NCBI RefSeq assembly: GCF_004362825.1
Contig: NZ_SNXZ01000002.1
Span: 1,111,365-1,175,364 of the forward strand
Source: Labedaea rhizosphaerae
GTDB taxonomy: Bacteria; Actinomycetota; Actinomycetes; Mycobacteriales; Pseudonocardiaceae
Direction: 5' to 3'
DNA: 64,000 bases
Under the pieces are notes generated by a model. The model ran no database searches, was not told the origin of the DNA, and saw nothing but the letters and a program-made list of their open reading frames with translations. Numbering within the stretch: the first letter of the stretch is position 1; every line of letters begins with the position of its first letter. The translations under genes and the position numbers were made by a program. This document shows, in pieces, positions 14,770-23,254 of the stretch.

Positions 14770-15777
14770 ATGGACTTCGGAGTGGTGCTGCAGACCGACC
14801 CGCCGGCAAGCGACGTCGTCCGGCTGATGAAGGAGGCGGAGGCGGCCGGATTCAGCCACGGCTGGACGTTCGACTCGTGCGTGCTGTGGCAGGAGCCGTT
14901 CGTCATCTACTCGCAGATCCTCGCCAACACCTCGTCGCTGACGGTCGGGCCCATGGTCACCAATCCGTCCACAAGGGACTGGTCGGTGACCGCGTCGCTG
15001 TTCGCGACGCTGAACGACATGTACAGCAACCGGACCGTGTGCGGCATCGGCCGCGGCGACTCCGCGCGCCGGGTGATCGGCCAGAAGCCCGCGTCGCTGG
15101 CGGTCCTGAGCGACGCGATGCACGTGATCAAGGAGCTGGCCGAGGGCCGCGAGGCGCAGCTGCACGGCGCACCGGTGCGCATCCCGTGGGTGCGCGACGG
15201 ACGGCTGGAGATGTGGATGGCCGCCTACGGGCCGAAGGCGCTGAAGCTGGTCGGCGAGCAGGCCGACGGGTTCATCCTGCAGACCGCGGACCCGGCCATC
15301 GCGCGCTGGACCATCGGCGCGGTGCGCGACGCCGCGCGGGCGGCCGGGCGCGACCCGGGCGGGATCACCATGTGCGTGGCCGCGCCCGCGTACGTGGGGA
15401 CCGACGTCGAGCACCAGCGCGAGCAGTTGCGCTGGTTCGGCGGCATGGTCGGCAACCACGTGGCCGACCTGGTGACCCGCTACGGCGAGTCCGGCCCCGT
15501 CCCGCACGAGCTGACCGACTACATCCGCGGCCGGCAGGGCTACGACTACGCCCACCACGGCAAGGCCGGCAACCCGTCGACGGACTTCGTGCCCGACCAG
15601 ATCGTCGACCGGTTCTGCCTGCTCGGCCCGGCGTCGGCCCACCGCGACCGGCTGGCCGAACTGGCCGAGCTCGGCGTCGACCAGTTCGCCCTGTACCTGA
15701 TGCACGACCAGCGCGAGGAAACCCTTGCCGCCTACGGAAAAGAGGTAATCGGCTCGGTCGCCTCCCCCACCCCCTGA
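14770..15777 (+). CDS. LLM-class flavin/F420-dependent oxidoreductase of the dihydropyrimidinase-associated group
   Basis: A 335-residue luciferase-like (TIM-barrel) oxidoreductase. It begins MDFGVVLQTDPPASDVVRLM and carries FSHGWTFDSCVLWQEPFVIY, VGPMVTNPSTRDWSVTASL and the CGIGRGDSARRVIGQKPASL phosphate-binding region. These features fit the group that includes Colwellia CPS_4043, which tends to sit beside dihydropyrimidinase genes. Here it ends the transporter-ureidopropionase-hydA operon with 11 bp of spacing. Its reaction is not known. Since no canonical dihydropyrimidine dehydrogenase is present, a redox step on a pyrimidine or hydantoin ring is a reasonable hypothesis. The gene is followed by a 22-bp repeat array. 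Confidence 0.85.
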   Translation: MDFGVVLQTDPPASDVVRLMKEAEAAGFSHGWTFDSCVLWQEPFVIYSQILANTSSLTVGPMVTNPSTRDWSVTASLFATLNDMYSNRTVCGIGRGDSARRVIGQKPASLAVLSDAMHVIKELAEGREAQLHGAPVRIPWVRDGRLEMWMAAYGPKALKLVGEQADGFILQTADPAIARWTIGAVRDAARAAGRDPGGITMCVAAPAYVGTDVEHQREQLRWFGGMVGNHVADLVTRYGESGPVPHELTDYIRGRQGYDYAHHGKAGNPSTDFVPDQIVDRFCLLGPASAHRDRLAELAELGVDQFALYLMHDQREETLAAYGKEVIGSVASPTP

Positions 15778-15800
15778 CCCAACCGCCCCACCCTCCAACC

Positions 15801-15954
15801 GGGCGTGTCCCACACCCCCGCCGGGCGTGTCCCCCGTTCCGACCGGGTGTGTCCCACAGTCCGATCGGGTGTGTCCCCTCGTCCGGCCGGCTGTGTCCCT
15901 TCTTCCGGCCGGGCGTGTTCCCCGTTCCGGCCGGGTGTGTCCTACAGTCCGGCC
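15801..15954 (+). repeat. Tandem array of seven 22-bp GTGTCCC repeats
   Basis: Seven exact-length 22-bp units start at 15801, 15823, 15845, 15867, 15889, 15911 and 15933. Each begins GGGYGTGTCCC (with minor variants) and most end in TCCGRCC. The array begins 24 bp after the stop of the LLM gene, in its sense orientation, and fills the gap to the convergent PPK2 gene. Related arrays occur at 24106-24292 and 24495-24604. There are no spacers, so it is not a CRISPR. Confidence 0.9.
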
Positions 15955-15964
15955 GGGCGGGGGC

Positions 15965-16813
15965 TCAAGTGGAGGCTTTGAGCGCCGCGATCTCCGCCTT
16001 GACGTCGTAGTCGGGTTTCGGGGGTCGCGGCGCCATCTCCTCCAGGGTCTCCAGCAGCAGGTGCGCGATGGCCCAGTTGCGGTACCACTTGCGGTCGGCG
16101 GGCACGACGTACCAGGGCGCGACGTCGGTGCTGCAACTGGCGAGCGCGTCGGTGTAGGCGGCCTGGTAGTCGTCCCACTTGGCCCTGGCCCGCAGGTCGG
16201 CCGGGTTGTACTTCCACTGCTTCTCGGGGGTGGTGAGCCGGCGCAGCAGGCGCTCGCGTTGCTTCTCCCGCGAGATGTGCAGCATGCACTTCACCAGCGC
16301 CACGCCCTCGGCGGCGAGCTCGGCCTCGAAGGTGTTGATCACCGCGTAGCGGCTGCGCCACTGCTCCTCGGACACCAGCGACTCGACCCGCGCGATCAGC
16401 ACGTCCTCGTAGTGCGAGCGGTCGAACACGCCGATCATCCCAGGGCCGGGCACCTGTTTGCGGATCCGCCACAGGAAGTCGTGGGTCGATTCCTCCTCGG
16501 TGGGCTTCTTGAACGACGCGATGTGCAGGCCCTGCGGGTCGACCAGCCCGCACACGTGCCCGATCGTGCCGCCCTTGCCCGAGGTGTCCATGCCCTGCAG
16601 CACCAGCAGCACCCGCCGTGGGTCGCGGCCGCCGACGCCTTGGGCGAAAAGCGCCTCCTGCAGGGTCGCCAGGCGCTTGCCGACCTCGACGAGGTCCGCC
16701 TTGGCGGCCGACTTGGACTTGGGTCCGATGGGGATCTTGCGGGGCTTCGCGGACAGACAGCCCCGGTCACCAGGCCGTACCCGCAATTCGTCGCGCACCT
16801 TCGCCGCTGCCAT
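15965..16813 (-). CDS. PPK2-family polyphosphate:nucleotide phosphotransferase
   Basis: A 282-residue kinase of the PPK2 type. It has a Walker A in VLQGMDTSGKGGTIGH, the lid-region HYEDVLIARV following the Walker B VFDRSH, and the C-terminal WKYNPADLRARAKWDDYQAA with PADRKWYRNWAIAHLL. These enzymes transfer phosphate from polyphosphate to AMP, ADP or other nucleotides. The ATG at 16813 (MAAAKVRDEL) fits relatives; the frame continues to 16903 but that extension looks non-coding. It is convergent with the LLM gene across the repeat array and divergent from rocD. Confidence 0.9.
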   Translation of the reverse strand: MAAAKVRDELRVRPGDRGCLSAKPRKIPIGPKSKSAAKADLVEVGKRLATLQEALFAQGVGGRDPRRVLLVLQGMDTSGKGGTIGHVCGLVDPQGLHIASFKKPTEEESTHDFLWRIRKQVPGPGMIGVFDRSHYEDVLIARVESLVSEEQWRSRYAVINTFEAELAAEGVALVKCMLHISREKQRERLLRRLTTPEKQWKYNPADLRARAKWDDYQAAYTDALASCSTDVAPWYVVPADRKWYRNWAIAHLLLETLEEMAPRPPKPDYDVKAEIAALKAST

Positions 16814-16953
16814 GATTCGCAGGGTAATCGGAATCACCCGCACCCGCCCTGTGCAACGATCCACCGCGAGATAGCTCATCGGCGCAACGAAGTGCCGTCT
16901 CAAGCAACGTCTGGCGGATGAAATCGACGCATCCGGCGCCTTAGCCTGAGAGT

Positions 16954-18180
16954 ATGACCACCACCGTGCACCCGACCGCGACTACCGCTGCCGAGTTCAT
17001 CGCTCTGGACGAGCGCTGGAGCACCCACAACTACCACCCGCTGCCGGTGGTGATCGCCGAAGCCGAGGGCGCGTGGGTGACCGATGTGCACGGCAAGCGC
17101 TACCTGGACTTCCTTGCCGGGTACTCCGCGTTGAACTTCGGCCACCGCCACCCCGCGCTGATCGCCGCGGCCACCGCGCAGCTCGGCCGGGTCACGCTGA
17201 CCAGCCGGGCGTTCCACCACGACCAGCTCGGCCCGTTCTGCCAGGAGCTGGCCGAACTGACCGGCACCGACCTCGTGCTGCCGATGAACTCCGGGGCCGA
17301 GGCCGTCGAGTCGGCCATCAAGCTCGCCCGCAAGTGGGCCTACCAGGTCAAGGGCGTGCCGGCCAACACCGCGGAGATCGTGGTCGCCGGGTCCAACTTC
17401 CACGGCCGCACCACCACGATCGTCTCGTTCTCCACCGACGAGGTGGCCCGCGCCGACTACGGCCCCTTCACCCCGGGCTTCGTCGTGGTCCCCTACGGCG
17501 ACGCCACCGCGCTGGCCGCCGCGATCTCGGACCGGACCGCCGCGGTCCTGGTCGAGCCGGTGCAGGGCGAGGCCGGGGTCGTCGTGCCGCCCGCCGGCTA
17601 CCTGGCCGAGATCCGCAGGCTGTGCGACGAGCGTGGCGTGCTGATGATCGCCGACGAGATCCAGTCGGGCCTTGCGCGCACCGGCGAGCTGCTGGCGCTG
17701 GACCACGAGGGCGTCCGCGCCGACCTGTACACGCTGGGCAAGGCGCTGGGCGGCGGCATCCTGCCGGTGTCCGCGGTGGTCGGCAAGCGCGAGGTGCTCG
17801 GCCTGCTCCGGCCCGGCGAGCACGGCTCCACCTTCGGCGGCAACCCGCTGGCGTGCGCGGTCGGCCGCGAGGTGATCAAGCTGCTGCGCACCGGCGAGTT
17901 CCAGGAGCGCTCGGCCAAGCTCGGCGCGCACCTGCACAACCGGCTGGGCGAGCTGGTCGGCCGGGGCGTGGCCGAGGTGCGCGGGCGCGGGCTGTGGGCC
18001 GGCGTCGAGATCGCCGCGGGTGGCCCCGAGGGCCGGGCGGCCTCGGAGGCGTTGGCGCTGCGTGGCGTGCTGTGCAAGGAAACCCACGAGACGACGCTGC
18101 GGGTGGCACCGCCGCTGGTGATCACCGAGCAGGAGCTCGACACCGGCGTCGACGCGATCGCCGAGGTGCTCGCCAAGTAG
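16954..18180 (+). CDS. rocD: Ornithine aminotransferase
   Basis: A 408-residue class III aminotransferase. The RocD pattern is clear: STHNYHPLPVVIAEAEGAWV, DFLAGYSALNFGHRHPAL, LPMNSGAEAVESAIKLARKW, NFHGRTTTIVSFS, LMIADEIQSGLARTGELLAL and the PLP lysine in YTLGKALGGGILPVSAVV. It converts ornithine and 2-oxoglutarate to glutamate-5-semialdehyde, linking arginine catabolism to proline/glutamate. The tail-to-tail gap to the ABC-F gene is 4 bp. No arginase or ddaH partner is next to it here. Confidence 0.9.
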   Translation: MTTTVHPTATTAAEFIALDERWSTHNYHPLPVVIAEAEGAWVTDVHGKRYLDFLAGYSALNFGHRHPALIAAATAQLGRVTLTSRAFHHDQLGPFCQELAELTGTDLVLPMNSGAEAVESAIKLARKWAYQVKGVPANTAEIVVAGSNFHGRTTTIVSFSTDEVARADYGPFTPGFVVVPYGDATALAAAISDRTAAVLVEPVQGEAGVVVPPAGYLAEIRRLCDERGVLMIADEIQSGLARTGELLALDHEGVRADLYTLGKALGGGILPVSAVVGKREVLGLLRPGEHGSTFGGNPLACAVGREVIKLLRTGEFQERSAKLGAHLHNRLGELVGRGVAEVRGRGLWAGVEIAAGGPEGRAASEALALRGVLCKETHETTLRVAPPLVITEQELDTGVDAIAEVLAK

Positions 18181-18184
18181 CGGG

Positions 18185-19801
18185 TCACCGAATGCGGTGG
18201 ACGCGCCCTTCGTCCCAGATGGGCGCGTCCACCTCGGACACCGCGCCGTCCGCGCCGAAGACCAGGAACCGGTCGAACGAGCGGGCGAACCAGCGGTCGT
18301 GGGTCACCGCGAGGACCGTGCCGTCGAACTCCTCCAAGGCATCCTGCAACGCTTGAGCCGAGGCCAGGTCGAGGTTGTCCGTCGGCTCGTCCAACAGCAG
18401 CAGCGTCGCGCCGCCCAGTTCCAGCAACAGGATCTGGAAGCGCGCCTGCTGGCCACCCGACAGCGTCTCGAACCGCTGCTCCCCCGCCGCCGCGAGGCCG
18501 TAACGGGACAACGCGGCCGCGGCCGTGCCGCGGTCCATGCCCCGGCGGGTGCCCTCGCCGAGCCACAGGATGTCCACCAGCGTGCGACCGGTCCACTCCG
18601 GGTGGTCGTGCGTCTGGGCGAACAACGCCGGCCGCACCCGGGCCCCCAGCTTCCAGGAACCGTTGTGCCGCACGGCATCCCCGGCGAGCAGGCGCAGGAA
18701 GTGAGACTTGCCGGAACCGTTGGAGCCCAGCACCGCGATCCGGTCGCTGTAGAACACCTCCAGGTCGAACGGCGCCATCAGGCCGGTCAGCTCCAGCCCG
18801 GCGCACGTCACCGCGCGCACGCCAGTGCGGCCACCACGCAATCGCGGCCGCACCTTGTGCTCGACCGGTGGCAACGGCGGCGGGCCGGCCTCCTCGAACT
18901 TGCGCAACCGGGTCTGCGCCGCCTTGTACCGCGCCGCCATCCCGTCGTTCACCATGGCCGCGCGCTGCATGAGCTGCACCAGCTCCTTGAGCTTCTGGTG
19001 CTCCTCGTCCCAGCGCCTGCGCAGCTCGGCCAGCCGCTCGTGGCGTGCCTGCCGCGCCGCGGCCCACGTCGCGAAGCCGCCACCGTGCGTCCACGCGGTG
19101 CCGCCCTCCACGGTGATCACGTGCGTGGCCACCTCGGCCAGCAACGCACGGTCGTGGCTGACGAGAAGCACCGCTTTGGGCGTCTCGACGAGCTGCCGTT
19201 CCAGCCACCGCTTGCCCGGCACGTCCAGGTAGTTGTCCGGCTCGTCGAGCAGCAGCACCTGTTCCGGGCCACGCAGCAACGCCTCCAGCACGAGCCTTTT
19301 CTGCTCGCCGCCCGACAGCGTGCGCACCTCCCGGAACCGCGCCCGGTCGAACGGGATGCCAAGCGCCGCAACGGTCACCGTGTCCCACAGCACCTCGACG
19401 TCGTAACCGCCGGCCTCACCCCAGCCGGCCAGCGCGTTCGCGTACCGCAACTGCGTCGGCTCGTCGTCGGCGTCCATCATGGCGAGCTCGGCCGCGTCCA
19501 GTTCCACGGCGGCGACGCGCACGGCGGCGGGCGCCACGGCCAGCAGCAGGTCGCGCACGGTGCGGTCGTCGCGCACCGAGCCGACGAACTGCGGCATCAC
19601 GCCGAGCCCGCCCTGCACCGACACACCGCCGTCCTGGCTGTCCTCGCCGGAGAGCAGGCGCAGCAGCGTCGTCTTGCCGACGCCGTTGGCCCCCACGACC
19701 GCGACCACCTGGCCCGCGCTGACCCGAAGCGACACCTCGTGCAGCAGGCGTCTGCCGTCGGGCAGGCTATAGCCGAGGCCACTGGCCTCCAGGAAACCCA
19801 T
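18185..19801 (-). CDS. ABC-F family ATPase
   Basis: A 538-residue soluble protein with two ABC cassettes and no membrane segments, the hallmark of ABC-F. The first cassette has GANGVGKTTLLRLL, signature LSGGEQKRLVLEAL and LLLDEPDNYLD. The second has LGSNGSGKSHFLRLL, LSGGQQARFQILLL and LLLDEPTDNLD. A charged linker (QARHERLAELRRRWDEEHQK) joins them. ABC-F proteins act on the ribosome, as translation factors or antibiotic-protection factors; which applies here cannot be told. The ATG at 19801 (MGFLEASGLGYSLPDG) starts at the cassette; an upstream ATG at 19852 would add 17 unlikely residues. Confidence 0.88.
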   Translation of the reverse strand: MGFLEASGLGYSLPDGRRLLHEVSLRVSAGQVVAVVGANGVGKTTLLRLLSGEDSQDGGVSVQGGLGVMPQFVGSVRDDRTVRDLLLAVAPAAVRVAAVELDAAELAMMDADDEPTQLRYANALAGWGEAGGYDVEVLWDTVTVAALGIPFDRARFREVRTLSGGEQKRLVLEALLRGPEQVLLLDEPDNYLDVPGKRWLERQLVETPKAVLLVSHDRALLAEVATHVITVEGGTAWTHGGGFATWAAARQARHERLAELRRRWDEEHQKLKELVQLMQRAAMVNDGMAARYKAAQTRLRKFEEAGPPPLPPVEHKVRPRLRGGRTGVRAVTCAGLELTGLMAPFDLEVFYSDRIAVLGSNGSGKSHFLRLLAGDAVRHNGSWKLGARVRPALFAQTHDHPEWTGRTLVDILWLGEGTRRGMDRGTAAAALSRYGLAAAGEQRFETLSGGQQARFQILLLELGGATLLLLDEPTDNLDLASAQALQDALEEFDGTVLAVTHDRWFARSFDRFLVFGADGAVSEVDAPIWDEGRVHRIR

Positions 19802-19861
19802 GCCGCGATGGTGCGCCGAAGGCCCCGCCCAGGCCACCGATTTTGTCGGCATAGTGGTGGA

Positions 19862-20506
19862 GTGCTGTTACCTGCCCGCAAGCCCGTGCTGATCGGTGCC
19901 GCCGTAGCGGCGGTCGTGATGGTCACGCTCGGCGCGCTGTTCTCCGGGCAGCACGGCCCCACCGCGTTCGACCAGTCCGTGTTCGACGCCGTGCACACGC
20001 ACGTGCCCTACTGGGCGCTGCGGCTGATGAAGGCGCCGACCAACCCGATCCTGCTGATCGCGGTGCTCGCCGTCGTGGCCCTGGTGGCGTTCGCGAAGCG
20101 GCGGTTCGACCTCGCGGTGCTGGCCGCCGCCGGGCCCGGATTGAGCGTGGCGCTGTCCAGCCTTGCCCTGAAGCCGCTGTTCGGCCGCCGCTACTACGAC
20201 ACGTACCTGGCCTACCCCAGCGGCCACACGACGGCGCTGACCGCGACGATCTTCGTCCTGCTGGTCGCGGTCGCCACCTTGGGCCGAACAGCGCTGACCG
20301 TTGCGGCATTCGGTGCTGCCGCGGTGGTGCTGGCCTGTGCTGTGATCGGACTGGTGGGACTCAGGTATCACTACATGACGGACACGATCGGCGGTTTCTG
20401 TGTCGCCGGTGCAACCGTTGCACTGGTTGCTTCCGTATTGGACAGTAGTAGCACCAAGCACACGCACCGTGACCAGCAGGGGCGTGGCGTTCACTCGATG
20501 AAGTGA
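19862..20506 (+). CDS. PAP2-family membrane phosphatase
   Basis: A 214-residue protein with several membrane segments. It carries the three PAP2 motifs in degenerate but recognisable form: LKPLFGRRYYDTY, AYPSGHTTALTA and LVGLRYHYMTDTIGG with the catalytic His and Asp. Such enzymes dephosphorylate undecaprenyl pyrophosphate or lipid phosphates at the outer membrane face. The GTG at 19862 is the best start before the first helix. It is divergent from the ABC-F gene with 60 bp between starts. Confidence 0.85.
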   Translation: MLLPARKPVLIGAAVAAVVMVTLGALFSGQHGPTAFDQSVFDAVHTHVPYWALRLMKAPTNPILLIAVLAVVALVAFAKRRFDLAVLAAAGPGLSVALSSLALKPLFGRRYYDTYLAYPSGHTTALTATIFVLLVAVATLGRTALTVAAFGAAAVVLACAVIGLVGLRYHYMTDTIGGFCVAGATVALVASVLDSSSTKHTHRDQQGRGVHSMK

Positions 20507-20628
20507 GGGGACCACCGCGTGGCGCTACGAACCCGGAGGCGTACCGTGCGTAGCCTGTCAGACCACAGGCGGACTCCACGGAATCCACGGAATCCATCGC
20601 CTGCGTGAGCGCAGCGGAAGGGACGGCG

Positions 20629-20796
20629 GTGACCGACACACCGATCTACGACCAGATTCGCGACGAGCTCAGCATGCGCAGGGAGTCCGAGCAACAAAGC
20701 ACCGGCAAACGCGCCGAGCGCGGCGCGACCAGCACCGTGTCCGTGTGGGCCCTCGTCGACGCGAACCGCGACGCGGGCGGCCGGCGCAGGCGGTAG
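20629..20796 (+). CDS. Small hypothetical protein
   Basis: A 55-residue protein beginning VTDTPIYDQIRDELSMRRES and ending in an Arg-rich tail (GGRRRR). The GTG start has GGAAGGGA upstream, and the reductase gene begins 4 bp after the stop, so the pair looks co-translated. The composition is that of a small charged cytoplasmic protein. I do not recognise the family. Confidence 0.6.
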   Translation: MTDTPIYDQIRDELSMRRESEQQSTGKRAERGATSTVSVWALVDANRDAGGRRRR

Positions 20797-20800
20797 CTCG

Positions 20801-21565
20801 TTGACGACCTTGCCGGAGATCTTGCACCGGTTGTGGCCGGACCCCGCCGAGCTGACCGACGCCGACCTGGAAGAGCTGTACGACTACCCACCGGACCTGA
20901 CCAAGCCGTGGGTGCAGGTCAACTTCGTGAGCAGCGCCGATGGCGCCGTGACCGTGAACGGTCGCTCCGCCGGGCTGTCGAGCCCGGGCGACAAGAAGGT
21001 GTTCGCGCTCGGGCGCGATCTCGCCGACGTCGTGCTGGTCGGTGCGGGCACGGCCCGCGCCGAGGGCTACAAGGGCGTGAAGCGCACGGAGATGCGCACC
21101 GAACGGCGGGCACGACTCGGCCTTGCCCCTGTGCCGCCGATCACAGTGATCACCGCCAGCGCCAACCTGGACCCCGCTTCACCGCTGATCTCCGGCACCG
21201 AGGTACCCACGATCGTGGTCACCTGTGAGAGTGCCCCAGCCGAGCGGCGCAAGGCGCTCGCCGACGCGGGCGCGGACGTGGTGGTCGCCGGTCAGGACAC
21301 CGTGGACGTGCGTGCGTTGCTGGCCGAACTCGGCGAGCGCGGCCTGCACCGGGTGTGCTGCGAGGGCGGCCCGACGCTGTTCGGCGAGCTCATCGTCACC
21401 GACCTCGTCGACCAGCTCTGCCTGACGATCGCGCCGCTGCTCGCCGGCGGTGGCGCCGGGCGGATCGTGTCCGGCAGCCCGGTCACCGCCGGGCTCGACA
21501 TGACCACCGAATCGGTGCTGCGCGACGAGGACGGCTTCCTCATGCTGCGGTACCGGCGCACCTGA
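20801..21565 (+). CDS. RibD C-terminal / dihydrofolate-reductase-like pyrimidine reductase
   Basis: A 254-residue protein with the RibD_C fold signature. It has PWVQVNFVSSADGAVTVNGR, VFALGRDLADVVLVGAGTAR, EGYKGVKRTE, and a C-terminal HRVCCEGGPTLFGELIVTDL with LCLTIAPLLAGGGAGRIV. Actinomycetes carry several stand-alone members of this group. Some act in riboflavin or F420-related metabolism, but substrate cannot be assigned from sequence. The start is a TTG at 20801. It is coupled to the small upstream gene. Confidence 0.8.
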   Translation: MTTLPEILHRLWPDPAELTDADLEELYDYPPDLTKPWVQVNFVSSADGAVTVNGRSAGLSSPGDKKVFALGRDLADVVLVGAGTARAEGYKGVKRTEMRTERRARLGLAPVPPITVITASANLDPASPLISGTEVPTIVVTCESAPAERRKALADAGADVVVAGQDTVDVRALLAELGERGLHRVCCEGGPTLFGELIVTDLVDQLCLTIAPLLAGGGAGRIVSGSPVTAGLDMTTESVLRDEDGFLMLRYRRT

Positions 21566-21631
21566 CGGCCGGTTCACCTGGCGCGTGCGACGCTGCGGCC
21601 TGAAATGGGATTCGACTCGAGGAGAATCGCA

Positions 21632-23191
21632 GTGCCGCGCCGCATGGGTAAGGCCGCGCTGGCCTGCGTGTCGGTCGTCCTGTTCGGTGCCGCGTGCACC
21701 GCGGGGCCGTCGCAGAGCCCACCGATCCTCGTCAACGACGGCAACGGTGGCAGCCCGCCGTCCGCCTCCACACCGCCCACCGCTGCCACTCCCCTGCCGC
21801 CCCTCGAGCGCGAGCGCGACTCGGTCTACCCGTGGCGCGACTGCAACGAGACCGTGCTGAAGACCATGCCGGATAAGCGGCCGAAGGCGTTGCAGTGCAC
21901 CAGGATCGCGGTCCCGCTGAAGTCCCCGGCGCAGCCCGAGCGGCTGCAGGAGCTGGTGACCATGGACAAGGTCGGCACGGGGCCGGCGCCGGTGCTCGTG
22001 CTCAACGACGTCAGCGGCGTGCCGGGCACGGTGTACGCGGTGCAGCTGGCCGACGAGCTGCCCGCCGACGTGCTCACCAAGATCTCGCTGATCGGCGTGG
22101 ACCGGCGCGGCACCGGGCAGTCCGACCCCGTGCGGTGCGTCCCGCCGCACGCCCGCAGCGGTTACCTCGGGTCCGACCCGGCCGTGCTGGACGTCTCCGG
22201 GCTGCTCGACTACACGAGCACCGCGGGCCAGACGTGCACCATCGACCTGGAAGAGCAGCTGCTGGCGCTGGACACCAAGCGCACGGCGGGTGACCTGGAG
22301 GTCATCCGCGCGGGCCTGGGCATCGAGAAGCTCAGCGCGATCGGCCACGGCGAGGGCTCGCGGGTGCTCGAGCAGTACGCCGACCTGTACCCCGACAAGG
22401 TCGGGCGACTGGTGCTCGACGGCGCGCCCGAGCCCAGCCTGGACGCCCAGCAGGCGCTCGCCGACGTGGCCGCCGGGGCCGAGGCGACGTTCGACGCGTT
22501 CGCCCGCGACTGCTTGTCACGCTCGTGCTCGCTCGGCCCGGACGTGCGCAAGACGCTGACCACGGTGCTGGACCAGGTGCGCCACGATCCCCTCGACGAC
22601 GGCGACCTGACCGGCGCGGGCATCGGGCCCGGCGAGGTGATGGAAGGCGTGCTCGCCGGCCTGGCCGACCCGTCGAGCTGGCCGAAGCTCGCCGACGCGA
22701 TCGCGTCGCTGCGCGACGGCGACGCGAAGGGCATCATCGCGTTCCTCACGCCGATCATGGCCGACGACCGCGACGACCCACCGCGCTTCGACGTGACCAC
22801 GGTGACCAGCTGCAACGACACCAAGTCCCGGTTGTCGCCGGACATGATCACCAAGGCCGGCGCCGACTGGCAGCACCGGTTCCCGTTGTTCGGCACCGTG
22901 ATCGCGAAGCGGCTCGTGCTCTGCAGCTCGTGGGCGGCGGCCTCCGACCCGCCGGGCCCGATGCCCGCGCGGGGTGCGCCGCCGATCCTGGTGCTGGGCA
23001 CCGCGAACGACCCGGTGACGCCGTTGCCCGGCACCGAGCACGCGGCGACGGCGTTGACCAGTGGGGTCATGGTGACGTGGCAGGGGTCGGGCCACGGCGC
23101 GCTGACGGGGTCGCAGTGCGCGGCGTCCGCCGCTCGCGGCTACCTGATCGACGGCACCGTCCCCCGCGACGGCCTGGTGTGCCCTCCGTGA
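21632..23191 (+). CDS. Secreted lipoprotein with alpha/beta-hydrolase (TAP-like) fold, nucleophile serine missing
   Basis: A 519-residue lipoprotein. The signal ACVSVVLFGAAC ends in a lipobox cysteine, followed by a Ser/Pro-rich linker. The fold shows the oxyanion region (VLVLNDVSGVPGTVYAVQLA), LIGVDRRGTGQSDPVRC and a C-terminal LVLGTANDPVTPLPGTEHA with GSGHGAL, supplying the acid and histidine. At the nucleophile elbow it reads AIGHGEGSRVLEQYA, so the expected G-x-S-x-G serine is Gly240. The protein may be inactive or binding-only, unless Ser243 substitutes. The GTG at 21632 is chosen because GAGGAGA precedes it. Related tripeptidyl aminopeptidase-like proteins are common in actinomycetes. 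Confidence 0.82.
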   Translation: MPRRMGKAALACVSVVLFGAACTAGPSQSPPILVNDGNGGSPPSASTPPTAATPLPPLERERDSVYPWRDCNETVLKTMPDKRPKALQCTRIAVPLKSPAQPERLQELVTMDKVGTGPAPVLVLNDVSGVPGTVYAVQLADELPADVLTKISLIGVDRRGTGQSDPVRCVPPHARSGYLGSDPAVLDVSGLLDYTSTAGQTCTIDLEEQLLALDTKRTAGDLEVIRAGLGIEKLSAIGHGEGSRVLEQYADLYPDKVGRLVLDGAPEPSLDAQQALADVAAGAEATFDAFARDCLSRSCSLGPDVRKTLTTVLDQVRHDPLDDGDLTGAGIGPGEVMEGVLAGLADPSSWPKLADAIASLRDGDAKGIIAFLTPIMADDRDDPPRFDVTTVTSCNDTKSRLSPDMITKAGADWQHRFPLFGTVIAKRLVLCSSWAAASDPPGPMPARGAPPILVLGTANDPVTPLPGTEHAATALTSGVMVTWQGSGHGALTGSQCAASAARGYLIDGTVPRDGLVCPP

Positions 23192-23254
23192 ACCTTTGAC
23201 CAACTAGCTTTCGACTATGGTCAAGACCCACGGAGCTGGCTTAAGGTCTGGGCC

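Noticed and set aside
15801-15954. CRISPR array
   Set aside because: Units abut with a 22-bp period and no spacers; no cas genes are nearby.
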